NCBI GenBank assembly: GCA_019310195.1
Contig: JAFDET010000014.1
Coordinates: forward strand, 1 to 35,820
Direction: 5' to 3'
DNA from: Deltaproteobacteria bacterium
Lineage (GTDB): Bacteria; Myxococcota_A; UBA9160; JAFDET01
DNA: 35,820 nucleotides
This document shows, piece by piece, positions 28,044 through 35,820 of the stretch (its first letter is position 1; every line of letters begins with the position of its first letter). The notes beneath the pieces are model-generated. The model was not told the DNA's origin, did no database searches, and saw only the letters and a list, made by a program, of their open reading frames with translations. The translations under genes were made by a program, and so were the position numbers.

Positions 28044-29213
28044 GTGGACCTGCGTTTCACCCCCGAGCAGGAGGCCTTCCGCAAGGAGGCGCGCGAGTGG
28101 CTCGAAGCCCACGTGCCCAAGGAGCCGCTGCGCTCCTTCGACACCCACGAGGGGTTCGAGGAGCATCGCGTCTGGGAACGCGAGCTGAACGCCGGCGGCT
28201 TCTCCATGGTGCCCTGGCCCGTGGAGTACGGCGGGCGCGGCGCCGACCTGCTGGAGTGGCTGGTCTTCGAAGAGGAGTACTACCGAGCGGGGGCACCGGC
28301 CCGGGTGAACCAGAACGGCATCTTCCTGCTGGGCCCGACCATCATGGAGTACGGGACGCCGGAGCAGAAGGCGCGCTTCCTGCCCACCATGGCCTCCAGC
28401 GAAGAGGTCTGGGCGCAGGGTTGGTCGGAGCCCAACGCCGGCAGCGACATGGCCAACATCCAGGCCACCGCCATCCGGGACGGCGACGCCTTCGTGATCA
28501 ACGGCCAGAAGACCTGGGCCTCGCGCGGGGCCTACGCCCACTGGCTCTTCGGCCTGTTCCGCACCGACGCGGAGTCCGCGCGCCACCGCGGGCTCTCGTT
28601 CGTGCTGGTGCCCATGGATGCGCCCGGCGTCACGGTCCGGCCCATCGAGAAGATCAACGGCAAGCCCGCCTTCGCCGAGGTGTTCTTCGACGACGCCCGC
28701 GTCTCCGTCGAGCACCTGCTGGGGCCCGAGGGCGAGGGCTGGAACGTGGCCATGGCGACGGCCGGCTTCGAGCGCGGGCTGATGCTGCGCAGCCCGGCCC
28801 GCTTCCAGAGCACGGCCGCGCGGCTCGTGAAGCTGTACCGCGAGACAGCGCGGGCCGGCGCGCCCATCGCGCCCGGCATGCGCGAGAGCGTGGCGCGCTG
28901 CTGGATGGACGCCGAGGCCTACTGCCTGAACACCTACCAGACGGTGTCGCGCCTGCTGGCCGGAGGAAAGATCGGCGCGGAGGCCAGCCTCAACAAGATC
29001 TTCTGGTCCGAGCTCGACGTGCGCATGCACGAGCTGGCCCTGGAGCTGCTGGGACCGCGGGCCGAGCTCCAACCGTCGGCCCCGGCAGCGGGCGACGTGG
29101 GAAGCTGGCTCGACGGCTACATCTTCGCCCTCTCGGGCCCCATCTACGCGGGCACCAACCAGATCCAGCGCAACATCATCGCCGAGCGCATTCTCGGCCT
29201 GCCGAGGAAATAG
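28044..29213 (+). CDS. acyl-CoA dehydrogenase (FadE30-like)
   Basis: GTG start; LRFTPEQEAFRKEAREWLEAHVP...GWSEPNAGSDMANIQATAIRDGDAFVINGQKTWAS...SGPIYAGTNQIQRNIIAERILGLPRK. Confidence 0.88.
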   Translation: MDLRFTPEQEAFRKEAREWLEAHVPKEPLRSFDTHEGFEEHRVWERELNAGGFSMVPWPVEYGGRGADLLEWLVFEEEYYRAGAPARVNQNGIFLLGPTIMEYGTPEQKARFLPTMASSEEVWAQGWSEPNAGSDMANIQATAIRDGDAFVINGQKTWASRGAYAHWLFGLFRTDAESARHRGLSFVLVPMDAPGVTVRPIEKINGKPAFAEVFFDDARVSVEHLLGPEGEGWNVAMATAGFERGLMLRSPARFQSTAARLVKLYRETARAGAPIAPGMRESVARCWMDAEAYCLNTYQTVSRLLAGGKIGAEASLNKIFWSELDVRMHELALELLGPRAELQPSAPAAGDVGSWLDGYIFALSGPIYAGTNQIQRNIIAERILGLPRK

Positions 29214-29214
29214 G

Positions 29215-30273
29215 ATGGACTTCGGCTTCAGCGAGGACCAGCACCTGCTGCAGCAGACCGTCCGGGATTTCCTGGACGGCGAGTGCACGCCCGAGTGGCT
29301 GCGCGCGGGCTGGGAGACCGACACCGGGCGCGACCCGGCTTTCTGGTCGCGGCTTGCGGAGATCGGCGTGCCGGGGCTGCTGGTTCCCGAGGACTGCGGG
29401 GGTCTCGGGATGGACGAGATCGACGCCGTGCTGATCTTCGAGGAGGTGGGCCGGGCGGCATTGGCCGAGCCGCTGGTGGGCACCGCCGTCGGCGCGGCGC
29501 TGCTGCGCGAGTGCGGCGACGCCGCGCTGCGCGAGCGCTGGCTGCCCGCCGTGGCCGAGGGGCGCGCGGTCCTGGCGCTGGGCCATCCCCAGAGCCCGTT
29601 CGTCGCCGACGCCCACGTGGCGGACCTGCTGCTGCTGGCCGACGGCGACGCCCTGCACGCGGTGGCACGCGACGCGGTCCGCCTGGAGGCGCAAGCCTCG
29701 AACGACGGCTCGCAACGCCTGTTCCGGGTGAGCTTCGAGGCGTCCGAAGCCACGCGTGTCGCCGAGGGCGAAGCCGCGCGGAGCCTGATCGATGCGGCCC
29801 TGGACCGGGGCGCGCTCTTCAGCGCCGCCCAGGCCCTGGGCGCGGCGGACCGGCTGATCACCCTGGCGGCCGAGTACGCGGGTCAGAGGGTCCAGTTCGG
29901 CGTGGCCATCGGAACCTTCCAGGCGGTCAAGCACATGCTGGCCGACGACAAGGTGAAGCTCGAGTACGCGCGCTCGCACGTCTACCGTGCCGCGCACTCG
30001 GTGGCCCGCGCAGTGCCCTGCCGCGCGGCGGACGTATCCATGGCCAAGCTGGCCGCCTGCGAGGCGGCCAGCCAGGCGGCCAAGACCTCACTCCAGGTCC
30101 ACGGCGCCATCGGCTACACCTACGAGCAGGACGTCCACATCTGGATGAAGCGGGCCTGGTCCCTGGACCTGGCCTACGGCGACTCCGTCTTCCACCGCGC
30201 GCGCCTGTGCGACGCGGTCATCGACGGGGCGCTCCCGGCGGAGAGCTTCGGCTACAGCCCGCGGGGCGCGTGA
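29215..30273 (+). CDS. acyl-CoA dehydrogenase, second subunit type
   Basis: MDFGFSEDQHLLQQTVRDFLDGECTPEWLR...GVPGLLVPEDCGGLGMDEIDAVLIFEEVGRAALAEPLVG...VQFGVAIGTFQAVKHMLAD. Confidence 0.85.
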   Translation: MDFGFSEDQHLLQQTVRDFLDGECTPEWLRAGWETDTGRDPAFWSRLAEIGVPGLLVPEDCGGLGMDEIDAVLIFEEVGRAALAEPLVGTAVGAALLRECGDAALRERWLPAVAEGRAVLALGHPQSPFVADAHVADLLLLADGDALHAVARDAVRLEAQASNDGSQRLFRVSFEASEATRVAEGEAARSLIDAALDRGALFSAAQALGAADRLITLAAEYAGQRVQFGVAIGTFQAVKHMLADDKVKLEYARSHVYRAAHSVARAVPCRAADVSMAKLAACEAASQAAKTSLQVHGAIGYTYEQDVHIWMKRAWSLDLAYGDSVFHRARLCDAVIDGALPAESFGYSPRGA

Positions 30274-30299
30274 GGTAGCCTCGCAACGTGGAGGATCGA

Positions 30300-30734
30300 A
30301 TGGCGAAGCAGCGCGTGCCGGCCCTCGAGGGCTGGTTCACCATGGACGAGCAGAACCCGCGCCTGGTCGGTCTCAAGGACAGCGAGAGCGGAACCTACTT
30401 CTTCCCCAAGGACGTATCCGTGAGCCGCGCGCCCGGCCACGCCGACGCGGCGCTGGAAGAGGTGGAGCTGTCGAACACCGGCAAGCTCTGGTCGTACACG
30501 ACCAACCACTACAAGCCGCCGGAGCCGTACATGTCACCGGATCCGTTCGAGCCCTACACGGTGGCGGCGGTGGAGCTGACCGACGAGCGCATGGTCGTGC
30601 TGGGCCAGCTGGCTCCGAACGTGGATCCCGCCTCCCTGGAGGTGGGGATGGAGATGCAGCTGGTGCTGGGCACCCTCTACGAGGACGACGAGAACGAGTA
30701 CGTCGTCTGGAAGTGGAAGCCGGCGGCGGCCTGA
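30300..30734 (+). CDS. DUF35/OB-fold protein lacking zinc-ribbon cysteines
   Basis: TYFFPKDVSVSRAPGHADAALEEVELSNTGKLWSYTTNHYKPPEPYMSPDPFEPYTVAAVELTDERMVVLGQLA matches the DUF35 OB-fold pattern; no Cys in the translation. Confidence 0.75.
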   Translation: MAKQRVPALEGWFTMDEQNPRLVGLKDSESGTYFFPKDVSVSRAPGHADAALEEVELSNTGKLWSYTTNHYKPPEPYMSPDPFEPYTVAAVELTDERMVVLGQLAPNVDPASLEVGMEMQLVLGTLYEDDENEYVVWKWKPAAA

Positions 30735-30760
30735 CCCCGAGAGCGGAAGAGGAGAGCAGC

Positions 30761-31948
30761 ATGAGCCACCAAGTCGCGATTCTCGGAGTCGGAATGCACC
30801 CCTGGGGCAAGTGGGGGCGCAACTTCGTCGAGTACGGCGTGCACGCGATCAAGGCCGCGCTGGCCGACGCGGGCCTCGACTGGAAGCAGGTCCAGTTCGT
30901 GGCCGGCGGCGACACGATCCGCAACGGCTACCCGGGCTACGTGTCCGGAGCGACCTTCGCCAAGGCCATGGGCTGGACCGGAATCCCCGTGGCCAGCACC
31001 TACGCGGCCTGCGCCACCGGCGCCCAGGCCATGGAGGTGGCGCGCACCCGGATCCTGGCCGGGATGTGCGAGGTGGCCGTGGTGGTGGGCGCGGACACCA
31101 CGCCCAAGGGTTTCCTCGCCCCCAGCAAGGGCGACCGCGTGCTCGACCCGGACTGGCTGCGCTTCCGCCTGCTGGGCGCCACCAACCCGACTTATTTCGG
31201 GCTCTACGCCCGACGGCGCATGGACCTGTACGGCGCCACCGAGCAGGACTTCGCCCACATCAAGGTGAAGAACAGCCGGCACGGCGCCACCAATCCCAAC
31301 GCCCGCTACAAGAAGGTCTTCACCGAGGAGGAGGTGCTCGCCTCGGCCATGGTGGCCGACCCGCTGCGGCTCTTCGAGATCTGCGCCACCAGTGACGGCG
31401 GCGCGGCGGTGGTGCTGTCGTCTCTGGACTTCGCACGCCGGCACAGCACCGAGCCGGTGCGGATCGCGGCCATCTCCACGGTGACACCCACCTTCCCCGA
31501 CACCTACATGGACATGCCGAACTTCTCGACGGACTCGGCAGCGGGAATCGCCGCGCCGGACCGGAGCTTCAAGGACTCGATCTCCCACGCGGCCTACGAA
31601 GAGGCGGGAATCGGGCCCGAGGACCTGTCGCTGGCCGAGGTCTACGACCTCTCGTCGGCCCTGGAGCTGGACTGGTACGAGAACATCGGCCTGTGCAAGC
31701 CGGGCGAGGCGGAGCGGCTGCTGCGCGAGGGCGACACCGCCATCGGCGGCCGCATCCCGGTGAACGCGAGCGGCGGACTGGCCTGCTTCGGCGAGGCGGT
31801 TCCCGCACAGGCCATCGCCCAGGTCTGCGAGCTGGTCTGGCAGATCCGCGGGCAGGCCGGCGACCGTCAGGTCGCGGGCGCCAAGGCGGGAATCACGGCG
31901 AACCAGGGCCTGTTCGGCCACGGCTCGTCGGTCATCTGCGTCAAGTAG
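30761..31948 (+). CDS. thiolase-superfamily lipid-transfer protein (Ltp/SCPx-like), possible aldolase partner of the DUF35 protein
   Basis: MSHQVAILGVGMHPWGKWG...AACATGAQAMEVARTRI...EVYDLSSALELDWYENIGLCKPGE...VNASGGLACFGEAVPAQAIAQVCEL. Confidence 0.82.
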   Translation: MSHQVAILGVGMHPWGKWGRNFVEYGVHAIKAALADAGLDWKQVQFVAGGDTIRNGYPGYVSGATFAKAMGWTGIPVASTYAACATGAQAMEVARTRILAGMCEVAVVVGADTTPKGFLAPSKGDRVLDPDWLRFRLLGATNPTYFGLYARRRMDLYGATEQDFAHIKVKNSRHGATNPNARYKKVFTEEEVLASAMVADPLRLFEICATSDGGAAVVLSSLDFARRHSTEPVRIAAISTVTPTFPDTYMDMPNFSTDSAAGIAAPDRSFKDSISHAAYEEAGIGPEDLSLAEVYDLSSALELDWYENIGLCKPGEAERLLREGDTAIGGRIPVNASGGLACFGEAVPAQAIAQVCELVWQIRGQAGDRQVAGAKAGITANQGLFGHGSSVICVK

Positions 31949-31975
31949 GAATCGTAGAAAGATAGGAGTAGAACG

Positions 31976-33055
31976 ATGGCAGAGGCATTCATCATCGACG
32001 CCGTGCGCACGCCCGTGGGCAAGCGCAGCGGCGGGCTCTCGACGGAGCACTCGGCGGACCTGGGCGCCCACGTGATCAAGGCGCTGATGCAGCGAACCGG
32101 CGTGGACCCGGGCGCGGTAGAGGACGTGATCTTCGGCTGTTGCGACACGGTCGGCACCCAGGCCGGCGACATCGCGCGCACCTGCTGGCTGGCGGCCGGC
32201 CTGCCGGACCACGTTCCCGGCGTGACCATCGACCGCCAGTGCGGATCGTCCCAGCAGTCCGTGCACTTCGCCGCCCAGGGCGTGATGAGCGGCACCAGCG
32301 ACCTGATCGTCGCCGGCGGCGTGCAGAACATGAGCCAGATCCCCATCTCCTACGCCATGACCGCCGCCGAGCCCCTGGGCATGGAGAACCCCTTCCACGG
32401 GTCCAAGGGCTGGGTCGAGCGCTACGGCACCCAGGAGGTCTCCCAGTTCCACGAGCGCGCCCTGCGTGCCATCGACGAGGGGCGCTTCGACAACGAGATC
32501 GTGCCCTACGGCGACGTCACCACCGACGAGGGCCCGCGACGCGGCACCAGCCTGGAGAAGATGGCGAGCCTGCCGCTCCTGATCGAAGGCGGGCGGCTCA
32601 CCGCCGCGGTGGCCAGCCAGATCTCCGACGGTGCAACCGCCCTGCTGGTGGCCTCGGAGCAGGCGGTCAAGGACCACGGACTCACGCCGCGCGCACGAGT
32701 CCACCACATGAGCGTGCGCGCCGACGACCCCATCTACATGCTCACCGCCCCGATTCCCGCCACCCAGTACGCGCTGAAGAAGGCCGGGATGAGTCTGGAC
32801 CAGATCGACGCCGTCGAGATCAACGAAGCCTTCGCCCCGGTGGTGTTGGCCTGGGAGAAGGAACTTCACCCGGACATGGAGAAGGTGAACCCCAACGGCG
32901 GCGCCATCGCCCTGGGACACCCCATCGGCGCCACCGGCACACGCCTCATGGCCACACTGCTCAACGAGCTGGAGCGCAGCGGCGGCCGCTACGGGCTGCA
33001 GACCATGTGCGAGGGCGGCGGCCAGGCCAACGTGACCATCATCGAGCGCCTGTAG
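31976..33055 (+). CDS. fadA6: FadA6-like thiolase, apparently internally truncated
   Basis: MAEAFIIDAVRTPVGKRSGGLS...VTIDRQCGSSQQSVHFAAQGVMSGTSDLIVAGGVQNMSQIPIS...VEINEAFAPVVLAW...NPNGGAIALGHPIGATG. The expected segment between QEVSQF and HERALRA is missing. Confidence 0.85.
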   Translation: MAEAFIIDAVRTPVGKRSGGLSTEHSADLGAHVIKALMQRTGVDPGAVEDVIFGCCDTVGTQAGDIARTCWLAAGLPDHVPGVTIDRQCGSSQQSVHFAAQGVMSGTSDLIVAGGVQNMSQIPISYAMTAAEPLGMENPFHGSKGWVERYGTQEVSQFHERALRAIDEGRFDNEIVPYGDVTTDEGPRRGTSLEKMASLPLLIEGGRLTAAVASQISDGATALLVASEQAVKDHGLTPRARVHHMSVRADDPIYMLTAPIPATQYALKKAGMSLDQIDAVEINEAFAPVVLAWEKELHPDMEKVNPNGGAIALGHPIGATGTRLMATLLNELERSGGRYGLQTMCEGGGQANVTIIERL

Positions 33056-33084
33056 CGGCGGCAGCAGAGGAAGAGAAGAGAATC

Positions 33085-33987
33085 ATGGGAATTTGTGACG
33101 GGCGCGTCGTGATCGTGACGGGCGCCGGGCGCGGAATCGGGCGCGAGCACGCGCTGGCCTTCGCCGGCGAGGGCGCCAAGGTCGTGGTGAACGACCTGGG
33201 CGTATCGCTGGCCGGCGAGGGAGGCTCCCTCTCCCCGGCGGAAGAGGTGGTGAAGGAGATCGAGGCGCTGGGCGGCGAGGCCGTGACCAACGGCGCCGAC
33301 GTCGCCGACCTGGAGCAGGCCGGCGAGCTGATCAAGGCCGCCATCGACCGCTTCGGCGGCCTCGACGTGGTGGTGAACAACGCCGGCGTGGTGCGCGACC
33401 GCATGTTCGTATCGTGCAGCGAGGACGAGTGGGACGCGGTGATCCGCGTGCACATGAAGGGCCACTTCGCGGTCTCGAACCAGGCCTGTGCGTACTGGCG
33501 CAAGCGCGCCAAGGCCGGGGAGCCGGTGGACGCCCGCATCATCAACACCAGCTCCGGAGCGGGCCTCCAGGGCTCCGTGGGTCAGAGCGCCTACTCCGCG
33601 GCCAAGGCCGGCATCGCGGCTCTCACCCTGGTGCAGGCCGCCGAGCTGGGCCGCTACGGCATCACCTCCAATGCCCTGGCACCCTCGGCACGCACGCGCA
33701 TGACCGAGGAGGTGTTTGCGGAGATGATGGCCGCGCCCGACGAGGGCTTCGACGCCATGGACCCGGCCAACATCTCGCCCCTGGTGGTCTGGCTGGGCAG
33801 CGCCGAGTCCCGCGACGTCAGCGGTCGCGTCTTCGAGCTGGCCGGCGGCAAGATCAGCATCGCCGACGGCTGGCGCAGCGGTCCCGAGGTGGACAAGGGC
33901 GCACGCTGGGCACCCGACGAGGTGGGCGCCGCGGTGCACGAGCTGCTCCAGAAAGCGGTCCCGCCCCAGAAGGTGTACGGCACCTGA
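33085..33987 (+). CDS. SDR family oxidoreductase (hydroxyacyl-CoA dehydrogenase-like)
   Basis: MGICDGRVVIVTGAGRGIGREHALAFAGEGAKVVVNDLG...VVNNAGVVRD...SAYSAAKAGIAALT. Confidence 0.88.
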   Translation: MGICDGRVVIVTGAGRGIGREHALAFAGEGAKVVVNDLGVSLAGEGGSLSPAEEVVKEIEALGGEAVTNGADVADLEQAGELIKAAIDRFGGLDVVVNNAGVVRDRMFVSCSEDEWDAVIRVHMKGHFAVSNQACAYWRKRAKAGEPVDARIINTSSGAGLQGSVGQSAYSAAKAGIAALTLVQAAELGRYGITSNALAPSARTRMTEEVFAEMMAAPDEGFDAMDPANISPLVVWLGSAESRDVSGRVFELAGGKISIADGWRSGPEVDKGARWAPDEVGAAVHELLQKAVPPQKVYGT

Positions 33988-33997
33988 GAGGCGAAGC

Positions 33998-35116
33998 GTG
34001 AACTTCGACTTCACCGACGAGCAGGAAGAGCTGCGAGCAACCGCGCGCACTTTCCTCGCAGACCGCTCCGCCTCCGAGGACGTGCGCCGCGCCATGGAGA
34101 GCGGCGCCGGCAGCGACCCGGAGCTGTGGAAGCAGATGGGCGCGGAGCTGGGCTGGACGGCCGTCACGATCCCCGAGGAGTGCGGTGGGCTGGGGCTTTC
34201 CCAGGTCGAGCTCGCGGCGCTGCTGGAGGTGATGGGCGAGTTCCTGGTCTGCGCGCCGTTCTTCTCCACGGTCTGCCTGGGCGCGAACGCGATTCTGTGC
34301 GCCGGCAGCGAGGCCCAGCAGGCGGCGCTGTTGCCGGCGATCGCGGAGGGACAGTGCCGCGCCACGCTGGCGGGCAACGCCTGGGAAGCGGGCGGGCTGG
34401 GCACCAGCGCCCGGCGGGACGGCGATTCCTTCGTGCTCTCCGGCGGCGAGCCCCACGTCCTGGACGGCCACAGCGCCGACCTGCTCGTGATCGCCGCGCG
34501 TCTCGACGACCAGCCCGCCCTGTTCGCCGTGCCGGCCGGCAGCGAGGGGCTCCGCAGGGAAGCGCGACCCACCATGGACCAGACCCGCCGGCTGGCCGCG
34601 CTGGAGTTCCACGACGTGCGCCTCCCGGCGGAGGCGCGCCTGGGCGGCGACGCTGCGGATCCTTCGGCCTGGGAGCGCGTCCTGGCCCGCGCCACCGTAG
34701 CTCTGGCCGTCGAGCAGGTCGGCGGGGCCCAGCGCTGCCTGGACATGGCGGTCGAGTACGCCAAGGAGCGGGAGCAGTTCGGCCGACCCATCGGCTCGTT
34801 CCAGGCCATCAAGCACACCTGCGCCGACATGATGATCGCCGTGGAGGCGGCGCGCTCCGGGGTCTACTACGCGGCCTGCGCTGCGGCCGAAGCGTCCTAC
34901 GAGCTTCCGGTCCTGGCCTCGCTGGCCAAGGCCACCGCCTCCGAGGCCTACTTCCGCTGCGCGGCCGATTCGCTGCAGATCCACGGCGGGGTGGGATTCA
35001 CCTGGGAGTACGACGTCCACCTGCACCTCAAACGCGCCCGTGCCGGTGAACACATGCTCGGCGACCCGGCCTTCCACCGCGAACGCGTCGCGCGGGCCAT
35101 CGGACTGGACGCATGA
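33998..35116 (+). CDS. acyl-CoA dehydrogenase
   Basis: GTG start; MNFDFTDEQEELRATARTFLADRSASEDVRR...VTIPEECGGLGLSQVELAALLEVMGEFLV...REQFGRPIGSFQAIKH...HGGVGFTWEYDVHLHLKRA. Confidence 0.88.
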   Translation: MNFDFTDEQEELRATARTFLADRSASEDVRRAMESGAGSDPELWKQMGAELGWTAVTIPEECGGLGLSQVELAALLEVMGEFLVCAPFFSTVCLGANAILCAGSEAQQAALLPAIAEGQCRATLAGNAWEAGGLGTSARRDGDSFVLSGGEPHVLDGHSADLLVIAARLDDQPALFAVPAGSEGLRREARPTMDQTRRLAALEFHDVRLPAEARLGGDAADPSAWERVLARATVALAVEQVGGAQRCLDMAVEYAKEREQFGRPIGSFQAIKHTCADMMIAVEAARSGVYYAACAAAEASYELPVLASLAKATASEAYFRCAADSLQIHGGVGFTWEYDVHLHLKRARAGEHMLGDPAFHRERVARAIGLDA

Positions 35117-35820
35117 GCGTGAAGATCGATCTCACGGGACGCGTGGCCATCGTCACGGGCGGCGCGCGCGGCGTCGGCCGCGGCATCAGCGAGCGCTTCC
35201 TGGAAGCCGGCGCCGAAGTGGTGATCTGCGGCCGCAACGAGCCGGAGTCGCCGCCCCAGGCCGACGGACGGCAAGCCGTCTTCACGCCCGGCGACGTGCG
35301 CGACGTGGAGCAGATCGACGCCATCGTGGCCTTCACCACCGAGCGCTTCCAGCGATTGGACGTGCTGGTGAACAACGCCGGCGGCTCGCCCCACGCGGAG
35401 GCCGCAACCGCCTCACCGCGCTTCTCCGAGGCCATCGTCGCGCTCAACCTGATGGCTCCCTTGCACTTCAGCCAGCGCGCCAACGCGGTGATGCAGGAGC
35501 AGGACGAAGGCGGCAGCATCGTGAACGTGGCCAGCGTCTCGGGAATCCGGCCCTCACCGGGCACCGCAGCGTACGGCGCCGCGAAGGCGGGCCTGCTCTC
35601 GCTGACCCAGACCCTGGCCGTGGAGTGGGCGCCCAAGGTCCGCGTCAACGCGGTGACGGCGGGCATGATCCGCACCGAGCAGTCCCAGCTGCACTACGGC
35701 GACGAGGCGGGCCTGGCTGCGGTGGCGGCGACGGTCCCGCTGGGACGCATGGGCGAGCCCCGCGACGTGGGCGACCTGTGCCTGTTCCTGGCGTCGCCGC
35801 TGGCCTCCTACGTCAGCGGG
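35113..35820 (+). CDS. SDR family oxidoreductase (partial, runs off the window)
   Basis: MSVKIDLTGRVAIVTGGARGVGRGISERFLEAGAEVVICGRNEPE...VNNAGGSP...VASVSGIRPSPGTAAYGAAKAGLLSLTQTLAVEWAP; ATGA overlap with the upstream gene. Absent from the ORF track because it has no stop. Confidence 0.88.
   Translation, partial: MSVKIDLTGRVAIVTGGARGVGRGISERFLEAGAEVVICGRNEPESPPQADGRQAVFTPGDVRDVEQIDAIVAFTTERFQRLDVLVNNAGGSPHAEAATASPRFSEAIVALNLMAPLHFSQRANAVMQEQDEGGSIVNVASVSGIRPSPGTAAYGAAKAGLLSLTQTLAVEWAPKVRVNAVTAGMIRTEQSQLHYGDEAGLAAVAATVPLGRMGEPRDVGDLCLFLASPLASYVSG

Overview
A 35.8 kb, GC-rich, gene-dense bacterial chromosomal window with about 30 protein genes. No rRNA, tRNA, CRISPR array or phage module was recognised. 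Left part (about 1-24.4 kb): housekeeping and accessory genes, including a DUF3604-like C-terminus, SAM methyltransferase, rhomboid-TPR protein, fused GT2 glycosyltransferase, asnS, neutral-ceramidase-like protein, TerB-like protein, prpE-like acyl-CoA synthetase, Ser/Thr kinase with four zinc ribbons, a disrupted egtD, class-I amidotransferase, penicillin-acylase-family lipoprotein, Pcm-like methyltransferase, PpiC-HupE pair, polyphosphate:AMP phosphotransferase, GST, CBS protein, LLM oxidoreductase and PQQ dehydrogenase. Right part (about 24.5 kb to the end): one co-directional gene block whose first genes match actinobacterial IpdA/IpdB (ring-opening hydrolase of steroid C/D-ring catabolism). 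It continues with ipdC-like, echA20-like, three acyl-CoA dehydrogenases, a DUF35-Ltp pair, a fadA6-like thiolase and two SDRs, preceded by a 16-bp perfect palindrome inside a plausible promoter. The main unexplained signals are: a dispersed inverted-repeat element (about 125-150 bp) present twice, each copy abutting a stop codon and one with a perfect 42-bp stem; two internal deletions in conserved enzymes (EgtD out of frame, FadA6-like in frame); a DUF35 protein with no cysteines; and a recurrent TANNNT-N6-8-start-codon arrangement suggesting leaderless transcription. All homology statements come from remembered family motifs; no searches were run.
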